From: Paraburkholderia youngii
GTDB lineage: Bacteria; Pseudomonadota; Gammaproteobacteria; Burkholderiales; Burkholderiaceae
DNA: 64,000 nucleotides
Assembly (NCBI RefSeq): GCF_013366925.1
Contig: NZ_JAALDK010000001.1
Span: forward strand, 6,136,001 to 6,200,000
Direction of reading: 5' to 3'
Part shown: positions 38,368-46,046 of the stretch, piece after piece
Numbering within the stretch: position 1 is the stretch's first letter
How the letters are laid out: every line of letters starts with the position of its first letter
Made by a program: the position numbers and the translations under genes
Notes under the pieces: model-generated
The model's input: only the letters and a program-made list of their open reading frames with translations
Database searches by the model: none
What the model was told of the DNA's origin: nothing

Positions 38368-39393
38368 ATGGCCCGTCCGAGATTCCTTCCCGATAACTTC
38401 ACGCTGTGCCTCGTCGGCACCGTGATCCTCGCCAGCCTGCTGCCCGTTCATGGGCAGGCCGCGGTGGGGTTCAACTGGGTGACGAACATCGCGGTCGGCC
38501 TGCTGTTCTTCCTGCACGGCGCGAAGCTGTCACGCGAGGCGATCATTGCGGGCGCGACGCACTGGCGCCTTCACCTGGTGGTGCTGCTGAGCACGTTCGC
38601 GCTGTTTCCGCTGCTCGGCCTCGCGCTTAAACCGGTCCTTTCGCCGCTGGTCACGCCGTCGCTCTACGCCGGCGTCCTCTTCCTCTGCACGCTGCCATCG
38701 ACGGTCCAGTCGTCGATCGCGTTCACGTCCATTGCCAAGGGCAACGTGCCGGCCGCGGTATGCAGCGCGTCCGCCTCGAGCCTGCTCGGCATCTTCGTCA
38801 CCCCAGCACTCGTCAGCCTCATCGTGACGAATCAGGCTGCGAGCGGCGGCACTTCGCCGTGGCACACGATCGGCAACATCGTGCTGCAACTGCTCGTGCC
38901 GTTCGTGGCCGGCCAACTGTTGCGCCCGCTGATCGGCAAGTGGATCGAGAAGAATCGCGGCGTGCTGAAGTTCGTCGACCAGGGCTCGATCCTGCTCGTC
39001 GTGTACGGCGCGTTCAGCGAGGCCGTCACCGAAGGCCTGTGGCACACGATTCCGCTCTCTGCGCTCGGCGGCCTCGTCGTGGTGAGCTGCGTGCTGCTCG
39101 CGCTCGCACTGGGCGTGACGATCTTCGTGAGCAAGCGGCTCGGCTTCAATCGCGCGGACCAGATCACGATCATCTTCTGCGGCTCGAAGAAGAGCCTCGC
39201 CGCCGGCGTGCCGATGGCCAAGGTGATCTTCGCGTCGCACGCGGTCGGCGCCGTGGTGCTGCCGCTGATGCTGTTCCACCAGATCCAGCTGATGGTCTGC
39301 GCCGCGCTCGCGCAGCGCTGGGGCGCCCGCGACCTCAGCGGCGAGAGCGAGGCGGCGGCGCGGCGACCCGCCGCCGCCGTCGCGCGCCGTTGA
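38368..39393 (+). CDS. Bile acid:sodium symporter family protein (SBF-like)
   Basis: 341 aa, about ten transmembrane segments. Family marks are the early FNWVTNIAVGLLFFLHGAKL, CTLPSTVQSSIAFTSIAKGN (a conserved SBF/YfeH crossover segment) and IIFCGSKKSLAAGVPMAKVI. YfeH-type members are of unknown or proposed anion/sodium transport function. The C-terminal tail is Ala/Arg-rich (EAAARRPAAAVARR). It stands alone; its terminator follows closely. Confidence 0.88.
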   Translation: MARPRFLPDNFTLCLVGTVILASLLPVHGQAAVGFNWVTNIAVGLLFFLHGAKLSREAIIAGATHWRLHLVVLLSTFALFPLLGLALKPVLSPLVTPSLYAGVLFLCTLPSTVQSSIAFTSIAKGNVPAAVCSASASSLLGIFVTPALVSLIVTNQAASGGTSPWHTIGNIVLQLLVPFVAGQLLRPLIGKWIEKNRGVLKFVDQGSILLVVYGAFSEAVTEGLWHTIPLSALGGLVVVSCVLLALALGVTIFVSKRLGFNRADQITIIFCGSKKSLAAGVPMAKVIFASHAVGAVVLPLMLFHQIQLMVCAALAQRWGARDLSGESEAAARRPAAAVARR

Positions 39394-39461
39394 ACACACT
39401 CGCAATGCGAACCGGACATTCATAAGCGCCCTCCCTGAGCGTCGTTTTGATCGTGTGAAGC

Positions 39462-39486
39462 AAGCCGCCTTCGGGCGGCTTTTTCT
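39462..39486 (+). terminator. Rho-independent terminator with UUCG loop
   Basis: AAGCCGCC (39462-39469) pairs with GGCGGCTT (39474-39481) around TTCG, followed by Ts, 70 bases after the SBF-like gene. Confidence 0.9.
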
Positions 39487-39598
39487 TTTGGCTCTTCATT
39501 GGCCGTTGTCGTTATTTCACGCGCAAACGCTCTTGTTGTCGCCTCGGCCGGATGGCATAGGACGATTCTGGATGTGCCTCTAAAACGGCGGCTCACCT

Positions 39599-39625
39599 AT
39601 TGTTTAGTCTTTTTTACTAAACAAT
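39599..39625. promoter_or_regulatory. Operator-like perfect inverted repeat upstream of lacI-type regulator
   Basis: Arms ATTGTTTAGT (39599-39608) and ACTAAACAAT (39616-39625) are exact complements separated by 7 bases, in a locally AT-rich stretch. It lies 140 bases before the LacI start. A second, degenerate copy follows 80 bases later. Best read as autoregulator operators; a stem-loop role in RNA cannot be excluded. Confidence 0.6.
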
Positions 39626-39688
39626 CCAACTTCAGACAACTCCATTAAATACGGGTATTTACCGGTGTTGCGCGGGCGTTTTGCGGGC

Positions 39689-39715
39689 TGTTTTAGCAGC
39701 GTTTTACTATACAAT
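39689..39715. promoter_or_regulatory. Second, degenerate operator copy
   Basis: TGTTTTAG (39689-39696) and ACTATACAAT (39706-39715) repeat the layout of the site at 39599-39625, with the right arm nearly identical. It lies 50 bases before the LacI start, placed over the likely promoter. Confidence 0.5.
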
Positions 39716-39764
39716 CGCCCGACCTGAACCCGTGCTGCCTCGCCTCGCGCGGCAGCTTCATTCG

Positions 39765-40751
39765 ATGGCCACAACCATCCGCGACGTCGCCCGCGCAGCC
39801 AGCGTTTCGATCGGCACCGTGTCGCGCGCGCTCAAAAATCAGCCGGGCCTTTCCGAGGCCACGCGCGAACGCGTCGTCGAAGCGGCGCGGCAACTCGGCT
39901 ACGATTCGGCGCAGCTGCGTCCGCGCATCCGCCGCCTGACTTTCCTGCTGCATCGTCAGCACAACAACTTCGCCGCGAGCCCGTTTTTCTCGCACGTGCT
40001 GCACGGCGTCGAAGACGCTTGCCGCGAGCGCGGCATCGTGCCGTCGGTGCTGACCGCCGGGCCGACCGAGGACGTGATTCACCAGATGCGCCTGCACGCG
40101 CCCGACGCCGTCGCGATCGCCGGCTTCGTCGAGCCCGAAACGCTCGCCACGCTGGTCGCGATGCAACGCCCGCTGGTGCTGATCGATCTATGGTCGCCGG
40201 GCCTGCGCTCGGTCAATCTCGACAACGCCGGTGGCGCCACCCTTGCGATGCGCCATCTGTTCGAGCAGCAGCGCAAGCGCGTCGCGTTCATCGGCGGCTC
40301 GCTCGCGCACTTCAGCATCGCCGAGCGCGCGCTCGGCTACCGCCGCGCGTTCTTCGAAGCTGGGCTGCTGTTCGACCCGTCGCTCGAAGTGAACATCGAC
40401 GCCGGGCTCGATCCCGACACCGGCGCCGCGCGCGCGATGCAGCGCCTGCTCGATGCGCCGGGCCCGCGCCCCGACGCCGTCTTCGCATTCAACGATGCCG
40501 CCGCGCTCGCCGCGCTGCGCGTGTGCCTCGGGCGCGGCCTCAGCGTGCCCGACGACATCGCGATCATCGGTTTCGACGACATTCCTGCCGCCGCCCACGC
40601 CACCCCGCCGCTATCGACGATCGCAGTCGACAAGGAGGCGCTCGGCCGACGCGGCGTCGATCTGCTGCTCGAAGACTCGCCCGCCGAACTCGAAGTCCGC
40701 TTGCCCGTTCAACTCGTTGCCCGTGCCAGTACTTTGGTGAAAACGCCATGA
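39765..40751 (+). CDS. LacI-family transcriptional regulator of sugar metabolism
   Basis: 328 aa. The N-terminal HTH (MATTIRDVARAASVSIGTVS, RALKNQPGLSEATRERV) has the typical LacI hinge. It is followed by a periplasmic-binding-like ligand domain (FIGGSLAHFSIAERALGYRR, PDAVFAFNDAAALAALR, IGFDDIPAAAHATPPLSTIA). The ATG at 39765 starts the HTH; an upstream in-frame extension has no similarity. It is the first gene of an operon with the AGE epimerase and PfkB kinase (ATGA overlap at its end), so it presumably autoregulates through the two upstream repeats, relieved by a sugar or its phosphate. Confidence 0.92.
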   Translation: MATTIRDVARAASVSIGTVSRALKNQPGLSEATRERVVEAARQLGYDSAQLRPRIRRLTFLLHRQHNNFAASPFFSHVLHGVEDACRERGIVPSVLTAGPTEDVIHQMRLHAPDAVAIAGFVEPETLATLVAMQRPLVLIDLWSPGLRSVNLDNAGGATLAMRHLFEQQRKRVAFIGGSLAHFSIAERALGYRRAFFEAGLLFDPSLEVNIDAGLDPDTGAARAMQRLLDAPGPRPDAVFAFNDAAALAALRVCLGRGLSVPDDIAIIGFDDIPAAAHATPPLSTIAVDKEALGRRGVDLLLEDSPAELEVRLPVQLVARASTLVKTP

Positions 40752-42049
40752 CGAAAACCGATCCGCATCACCCTTCCACCGACGTCGCGAAGGCGCCGCC
40801 GGTCGCCAGCTTCCGCAAGCGCGAGTTTTTGCTCGCGCACATCGAGGACACGCTGCGCTTCTATGCGCCGAACGTGCTCGATCCGAGCGGCGGCTTCTAC
40901 CACTTCTTCCGCGACGACGGTTCGATCTACAACCGCACCACGCGCCACCTGGTCAGCAGTTGCCGCTACGTGTTCAACTACGCGATGGCGTACCGGCAGT
41001 TCGGCGACCCGAAGCACCTCGAATACGCGCGCCACGGCCTGCGCTTTCTGCGCGACGCGCACTGGGACTCGCAGCACGAGGGCTACGACTGGGAAATCGA
41101 ATGGCGCGACGGCAAAAAGCGCACGCTCGACGCGACGCGCCACTGCTACGGCCTCGCGTTCGTGCTGCTCGCGTACTCGCACGCGGCGATGGCCGGCATC
41201 GAAGAAGCGAAACCGATGATCGGCGCGACCTTCGAGCTGATGGAGCACCGCTTCTGGGACGCCGCCGCCGGCCTCTATGCCGACGACGCATCGGCCGACT
41301 GGCGCGTCAGCACGTATCGCGGGCAGAACGCGAACATGCATACCACCGAGGCGCTGCTCGCCGCGCACGAGGCGACCGGCCATCTGGTGTATCTCGATCG
41401 CGCCGAGCGGGTCGCGTCGAACATCACGCTGCGCCAGGCGAAGCTGTCGCAGGGGCTCGTCTGGGAGCACTTTCACGCGGACTGGTCGGTCGACTGGCAC
41501 TACAACGAGGAAGACAGCTCGGACATCTTCCGTCCGTGGGGCTTCCAGCCCGGCCATCAGACCGAATGGGCGAAGCTGCTGCTGATTCTCGAACGCTTCC
41601 GTCCGCTGCCGTGGCTGCTGCCGCGCGCGATCGAACTGTTCGACGCCGCGATGACGCACGCATGGGACGAAGACCACGGCGGCCTCTACTACGGTTTCGG
41701 CCCCGACGGCACCGTGTGCGATCACGACAAGTATTTCTGGGTGCAGGCCGAAACGTTCGCGGCCGCCGCGCTGCTCGGCAAGCGCACCGGCAACGAGCGC
41801 TTCTGGGACTGGTACGACGAGATCTGGCGCTATAGCTGGACGCACTTCGTCGACCACAAGTACGGGGCGTGGTATCGCATCCTGACTTGCGACAACCGCA
41901 AGTACAGCGACGAAAAGAGCCCGGCCGGCAAGACCGACTATCACACGATGGGCGCGTGCTACGAAGTGCTCGCCCATGCGCTCGGCGAAGACGCGTCGGC
42001 TGGATCGACCGCGCCCGCCGCAGCGGTTTCAGCGGAGAAAGCACAATGA
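40748..42049 (+). CDS. AGE-family sugar epimerase/isomerase (D-mannose isomerase-like)
   Basis: 433 aa, an (alpha/alpha)6 barrel of the N-acylglucosamine 2-epimerase family. Characteristic parts are SSCRYVFNYAMAYRQFGDP, LDATRHCYGLAFVLLAYSHA, QNANMHTTEALLAAHEATG, WEHFHADWSVDWHYNEEDS and PWGFQPGHQTEWAKLLL, which carry the conserved Arg, His and Glu of D-mannose isomerase/YihS enzymes. Probable reaction: D-mannose (or lyxose) to D-fructose (xylulose). The operon partner, a PfkB-type kinase, would then phosphorylate the ketose. The exact substrate is inferred. Overlaps the LacI gene by 4 bases. Confidence 0.9.
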   Translation: MTKTDPHHPSTDVAKAPPVASFRKREFLLAHIEDTLRFYAPNVLDPSGGFYHFFRDDGSIYNRTTRHLVSSCRYVFNYAMAYRQFGDPKHLEYARHGLRFLRDAHWDSQHEGYDWEIEWRDGKKRTLDATRHCYGLAFVLLAYSHAAMAGIEEAKPMIGATFELMEHRFWDAAAGLYADDASADWRVSTYRGQNANMHTTEALLAAHEATGHLVYLDRAERVASNITLRQAKLSQGLVWEHFHADWSVDWHYNEEDSSDIFRPWGFQPGHQTEWAKLLLILERFRPLPWLLPRAIELFDAAMTHAWDEDHGGLYYGFGPDGTVCDHDKYFWVQAETFAAAALLGKRTGNERFWDWYDEIWRYSWTHFVDHKYGAWYRILTCDNRKYSDEKSPAGKTDYHTMGACYEVLAHALGEDASAGSTAPAAAVSAEKAQ

Positions 42050-42954
42050 GCGCGACCACCGAACTCCCCGTTTTCGTGTCCGCCGGTGACATCCTCACCG
42101 ATCTCGTGCGCACCGGCGCATCGCACTGGCTGTCGCGTCCGGGCGGCGCGGGCTGGAACGTCGCGCGCTGCGTCGCGCGGCTCGGCCTGCCGACCGCGTG
42201 CGCGGGCTCGCTGGGCGTCGATAACTTTTCCGACGAACTGTGGGACGCGAGCGTCGCCGCCGGGCTCGATATGCGCTTCCTGCAGCGCGTCGAGCACCCG
42301 CCGCTGCTCGCGATCGTGCATCAGACGCATCCGCCGGCCTACTTCTTCATGGGCGAGAACAGCGCCGATCTCGCGTTCGATCCAGCCAGGCTACCGGCCG
42401 GCTGGATGAACGCAGTGAAGTGGGCGCACTTCGGCGGCATCAGCCTCGCGCGTCAGCCGCTCGGCGATACGCTCGCGGCGCTCGCTGCCGAGTTGCGTTC
42501 GCACGGCGTGAAGATCAGCTTCGATCCGAACTATCGCAATCTGATGGAGCACGGCTACGAGCCGACATTGCGCCAGATGGCCGCGCTCGCGGATCTGATC
42601 AAGGTTTCGGACGAAGACTTGCGCATGTTCTTCAGGACCAGCGACGAAGCCGCCGCGCTCGCGCAATTGCGCGCGATGAATCCGGCCGCCACCGTCCTCG
42701 TCACGCGCGGCCCCGACGCGGCGATGCTGCTCGACGGCGCCGCGGTGATCGAGGCGAAGCCGCCGCGCGTCGAAGTGGTCGATACGGTCGGCGCGGGCGA
42801 TGCGTCGATCGGCGGTCTGCTGTTCAGCCTGATGAGCGCGCCGCAACGCAGATGGCCCGAGCAACTCGCATTCGCGCTCGCGGCCGGCGCGGCGGCTTGC
42901 GGCCACGCCGGCGCGCACGCGCCGACGCTCGACGAGGTGGTCGCGTTGCTGTAA
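42046..42954 (+). CDS. PfkB-family carbohydrate kinase (probable fructokinase)
   Basis: 302 aa ribokinase-fold kinase. The early PGGAGWNVARCVARLGLP binds substrate. The catalytic and anion-hole motif is DTVGAGDASIGGLLF near residue 246-260 with Asp252 as the base. FDPNYRNLM and LVTRGPDAAMLL are ATP-site strands. It overlaps the epimerase gene by 4 bases. With an isomerase upstream, phosphorylation of fructose at C6 or C1 is the most economical guess; the substrate is not proven. Last gene of the operon. Confidence 0.9.
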   Translation: MSATTELPVFVSAGDILTDLVRTGASHWLSRPGGAGWNVARCVARLGLPTACAGSLGVDNFSDELWDASVAAGLDMRFLQRVEHPPLLAIVHQTHPPAYFFMGENSADLAFDPARLPAGWMNAVKWAHFGGISLARQPLGDTLAALAAELRSHGVKISFDPNYRNLMEHGYEPTLRQMAALADLIKVSDEDLRMFFRTSDEAAALAQLRAMNPAATVLVTRGPDAAMLLDGAAVIEAKPPRVEVVDTVGAGDASIGGLLFSLMSAPQRRWPEQLAFALAAGAAACGHAGAHAPTLDEVVALL

Positions 42955-43107
42955 AACGCGGCTCTGTAATTCTGCTGCCTTGGGACGCGCGTAGCGTGAC
43001 GGATGTCGAGCGCGTCGCGCGGCGCGAAGCCGCCCTGGGCGGGAACCGATCCCGCCACGCCGTGCTAGGATGAAAATATCGAAACCTTTGCGAAAAGGAG
43101 CGAGGCC

Positions 43108-43338
43108 ATGGAGGACGTCACCTACACCAAAGGGATCTACACGGCCACTGCGTCGATAAGGGAAGTCGCACAGGACGCCTTTCAAGGTGTCGTCACCCTC
43201 GCGCGCGACGAGGGCGAACCCAGCGACGATCAGGAGACCACGCTCTACGAGGTCGACTCGACGTCGTCGACGCCGGGAGAAGCGCTCGAAGAAGCCAAAG
43301 CGCTCGCACATCGTATCCTCGGGGAAATCGAACTGTAG
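43108..43338 (+). CDS. Small conserved-type protein, tandem relative of the next gene
   Basis: 76 aa. AAGGAG lies 9 bases before the ATG, a strong start. Sequence: a beta-rich first half (YTATASIREVAQDAFQGVVT) and an acidic C-terminal helix (GEALEEAKALAHRILGEIEL). No named family is recognised. Layout (strands then one EA-rich helix) is the same as that of the neighbour at 43416, suggesting a shared small fold. No signal peptide, so probably cytosolic. Confidence 0.6.
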   Translation: MEDVTYTKGIYTATASIREVAQDAFQGVVTLARDEGEPSDDQETTLYEVDSTSSTPGEALEEAKALAHRILGEIEL

Positions 43339-43415
43339 GCCGAACCAAGGGGCAGCGCGTCGCGCGTGCTCGCGCATCGGCGCGCCGCTGCGGGCTCGAC
43401 CGGGTGGAGGCGATC

Positions 43416-43661
43416 ATGGCTGAACAGCTGTTCCAATACGGCGTGTATTCGATTCACGTTCGTCCGCTCGAACTGAGCGGCGCGCGCTGGGACGCGGAGT
43501 ACGAAATCCGTCATCGCGAGAAGGCCGTCAAGCCGTGGACCACGGTCGGCGGCGACGCGGGCTTTGCCGAGCAAGCGGAAGCGGTGGAAAGCGCGCGTCG
43601 GCAGGCCGTCGACGATATCGAGCATGGCGCGGGAATTCCGAAGCCGCACGTGTTTCCGTAA
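43416..43661 (+). CDS. Small conserved-type protein
   Basis: 81 aa from the ATG preceded by GGAGGCGATC; an ATG at 43404 is possible. The first half is beta-rich (QYGVYSIHVRPLELSGARWD, AEYEIRHREKAVKPW), the second a single helix (AEAVESARRQAVDDIEHG), ending GIPKPHVFP. No family is recognised. It has the same layout as the 76-residue protein 78 bases upstream. Cytosolic by its lack of hydrophobic segments. Confidence 0.6.
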   Translation: MAEQLFQYGVYSIHVRPLELSGARWDAEYEIRHREKAVKPWTTVGGDAGFAEQAEAVESARRQAVDDIEHGAGIPKPHVFP

Positions 43662-43750
43662 GCTTGTCGACGCGCTTTTTGAGGCCGCGTCGAAATGCGC
43701 CGTGGCGGCCTTGAGCGCTGCGCGTCGCCAGGCAAGGTAACGCTGAGCTG

Positions 43751-44212
43751 TCAGCGATAGTCGAGCGTGTCTACGACCTTGGTGATCTTCCAGATTCCGT
43801 TTTCCTGGCGCAAAAACACGATATTGGTCTGTTTGTCTTTCGAGCCGAACGTAACAGCCACGAGCGCCACGCCGTCGAGCATGAAGACTGGATGCACCGC
43901 TATATGCCCGGACCAATCTTTCTCGTCGAAGTCTTGTACTTTCGTGAAGTACTCCGCATCTTCGGACAATTTGTTGGCCTGATATTGCTTTCGCAATAAA
44001 TCGACGGTTGGTTTTACAACGTGCCTGTATATCTCCTTTTCCATGATCGGATAGTCTCGGTCTGCGGCCAGGCGGGGAATGAACCATGCGTAGAAATCTC
44101 TTACGCGGGTCTCGGGAGTTGCTTGTTCGGCGTGGGTCGGGTTTCCTGCATATGAGGTGCCGTTAAAACTCAGCAACAGCGTGGCAACAAAAATCGCCAG
44201 ATATTTTCTCAT
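43751..44212 (-). CDS. Exported DUF3828-like protein, candidate immunity protein
   Basis: 153 aa from the ATG at 44212. Signal peptide MRKYLAIFVATLLLSFNGTS, cleaved near YAG. The mature domain has YAWFIPRLAADRDYP, then DWSGHIAVHPVFMLDGVALV and NGIWKITKVVDTLDYR, a DUF3828-like NTF2 fold as seen in many periplasmic immunity proteins. It lies 10 bases after the end of the amidase-like gene on the same strand, the standard order for an effector followed by its protector. Role is inferred. Confidence 0.65.
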   Translation of the reverse strand: MRKYLAIFVATLLLSFNGTSYAGNPTHAEQATPETRVRDFYAWFIPRLAADRDYPIMEKEIYRHVVKPTVDLLRKQYQANKLSEDAEYFTKVQDFDEKDWSGHIAVHPVFMLDGVALVAVTFGSKDKQTNIVFLRQENGIWKITKVVDTLDYR

Positions 44213-44222
44213 GGATGCAACC

Positions 44223-44555
44223 TCAATCGTGGCGATAGATCTTGTAATCCGGTCGTGCGGACCGGTAATCGGGACCGGGATAGAAGCCACGCCACTGCTT
44301 GAAATCGGAAATCCAGTATTGTCCATCGTACATTGCCATATGTCCGTGCGGATGCAAATGGATGCCGTCGATCGCGATTACATCGCCTTTTTGGAGAGAG
44401 GCAGTCGATACCGCGCGAAACCCAGCGTGAGCCAGCGAAAGCCCGTAGTCTTTCGCGGACCGTGTGCGGGCCAATACAATTCCGCCTCGTTCAATTGCTT
44501 CTCTAACGTACCGGGCGCATTCTCCACGGCTTACTGGTCTTGCATTCAATTGCAA
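44223..44555 (-). CDS. CHAP/NlpC-P60-like amidase remnant (T6SS effector type), 5' end disrupted
   Basis: 110 aa from a TTG at 44555, the first possible start after an in-frame TAG. The domain has the catalytic Cys in SRGECARYVREAIERGG, the block AKDYGLSLAHAGFRAV and the His-containing HPHGHMAMYDGQYWISDFKQ, ending DYKIYRHD. This is the peptidoglycan amidohydrolase type used as leaderless type VI effectors. Homology-like sequence continues upstream of the TTG: an ATG at 44626 starts ISKSKYDRDN, and removing 23 bases (44571-44593) would join it in frame to AAVDYLQL. The gene is therefore probably broken. Expression from the TTG is uncertain. Confidence 0.6.
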   Translation of the reverse strand: MQLNARPVSRGECARYVREAIERGGIVLARTRSAKDYGLSLAHAGFRAVSTASLQKGDVIAIDGIHLHPHGHMAMYDGQYWISDFKQWRGFYPGPDYRSARPDYKIYRHD

Positions 44556-44826
44556 GTAGTCGACAGCAGCATTTTTATTCTACGACATATTAGATTATCT
44601 CGATCATATTTTGATTTAGAAATCATACAGCAAATCCAAAACAAACCAAGATATTTTATTATCTCGAAAACATTTTAAATAGAGATAGCTTTTTTGAATA
44701 AAAATATAGCCTTCGTCAATACCGTGCTAGTTACGAGGGAAATCAAGCTGATCGGCACGTTCTAGTCAATTGCATGAGTCTCACGCCATGCTACGCTGTA
44801 CCTGTATCGATCCCCACGAGCGCGTG
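44556..44826. other. AT-rich patch upstream of KirBac gene
   Basis: In contrast to the GC-rich flanks, 44580-44720 is strongly AT-rich with several runs of A and T. It contains the disrupted 5' end of the amidase-like gene (44556-44626) and no other supported gene. It probably marks acquired DNA. Confidence 0.55.
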
Positions 44827-45804
44827 ATGGCAAGCGAACCGTCAGACCGTTTTTCCACGCTCGGCGACCCCGACACCGACACGAGCGCGCCGAGGCGCCA
44901 CCCGCGCGGCAGCCGCGAAATGCGTCTCGACGATCGCATGGTGATCGCGCACGGTATGCCGACGCCGTTGTGGCAAGACCTGTATCACCGCGCGCTCGGC
45001 GTGCGCTGGCCGGTGTTCTTCGTGTCGCTCGCGCTGCTGTTTCTGCTGCTCAACACCGTGTTCGCCGTGCTCTACATGCTCGGCGACGCGCCGATTGCGA
45101 ATCAGTTTCCGAAGGGCTTCGGCGGCGCGTTCTTTTTTAGCGTCGAAACGCTCGCGACGGTCGGCTACGGCGACATGCATCCGCAAACCGTCTACGCGCA
45201 CTGGATCGCGACGCTCGAAATCTTCATCGGCATGTCCAGCATCGCGTTGGCGACCGGGCTGATCTTCGCGCGCTTTTCGCGGCCGCACGCGAAGATCATG
45301 TTCGCGCGCTATGCGGTGATCCGGCCGATCGACGGCCGCATGACGTTGATGGTGCGCTCGGCCAACGCGCGTCAAAACGTGATCGCCGAGGCACGCGCGC
45401 GGCTGCGCATCATGCGTCTGGAGACGTCGATCGAAGGCTTTACGCTGCGCAAGCTCTACGACCTCACGCTGGTACGCGACCAGCACCCGGTGTTCAAGCT
45501 CGGCTGGACGCTGATGCACATCATCGACGAAGCGAGTCCGCTGTTCGGCGAAAACGCCGAATCATTGAAGGGCCGCGACGTGTCGCTGCTGCTCACGCTC
45601 GAAGGCATCGACGAATCGACGTCGCAAACCATGCAGGCGCGCCACATGTGGACCTGCGACCAGATCGTCTGGCAGCACCGGTTCGTCGACATCATGAGCG
45701 AGCAAGACGGCGTGAGCCACATCGACTATTCGCACTTCGACGAGATCGTGCCGCTCGATGCGGCGCCGCTCCAACCGGACATCGCGGCGAACACCGCGCA
45801 GTAG
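44827..45804 (+). CDS. KirBac-type inward-rectifier potassium channel
   Basis: 325 aa from the ATG preceded by GAG; TTG/ATG starts at 44770/44788 give a longer tail. Two membrane helices (FFVSLALLFLLLNTVFAVLY and IATLEIFIGMSSIALATGLI) flank the pore loop with selectivity filter SVETLATVGYGDM. A large C-terminal cytoplasmic immunoglobulin-like domain follows (YAVIRPIDGRMTLMVRSANA, FKLGWTLMHIIDEASPL), as in KirBac1.1. A slide helix (LWQDLYHRALGVRW) precedes the first membrane helix. Mediates K+ flux in the inner membrane. Confidence 0.95.
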   Translation: MASEPSDRFSTLGDPDTDTSAPRRHPRGSREMRLDDRMVIAHGMPTPLWQDLYHRALGVRWPVFFVSLALLFLLLNTVFAVLYMLGDAPIANQFPKGFGGAFFFSVETLATVGYGDMHPQTVYAHWIATLEIFIGMSSIALATGLIFARFSRPHAKIMFARYAVIRPIDGRMTLMVRSANARQNVIAEARARLRIMRLETSIEGFTLRKLYDLTLVRDQHPVFKLGWTLMHIIDEASPLFGENAESLKGRDVSLLLTLEGIDESTSQTMQARHMWTCDQIVWQHRFVDIMSEQDGVSHIDYSHFDEIVPLDAAPLQPDIAANTAQ

Positions 45805-46046
45805 CAATAGCCACAGTCCCATTCGACGCCCCACGATACCCAGGGCATACCCGAAGCGCGCCGCCGCCTGGCAAATCCGGCTCAAAAGCGGGCCGAAACG
45901 CGCGAGTCATCGCGCCCATTCGCGCACGCCCGATTAAAGAAGCAATAATTCACTCCCGCGAGCGCTAAAAAATAGAGTCTCTTTCGCTGCGCGGTATCGG
46001 TGACCCCACCACCCGCGCGCCGAGCCAGAACATTGGAGACTCCCCC

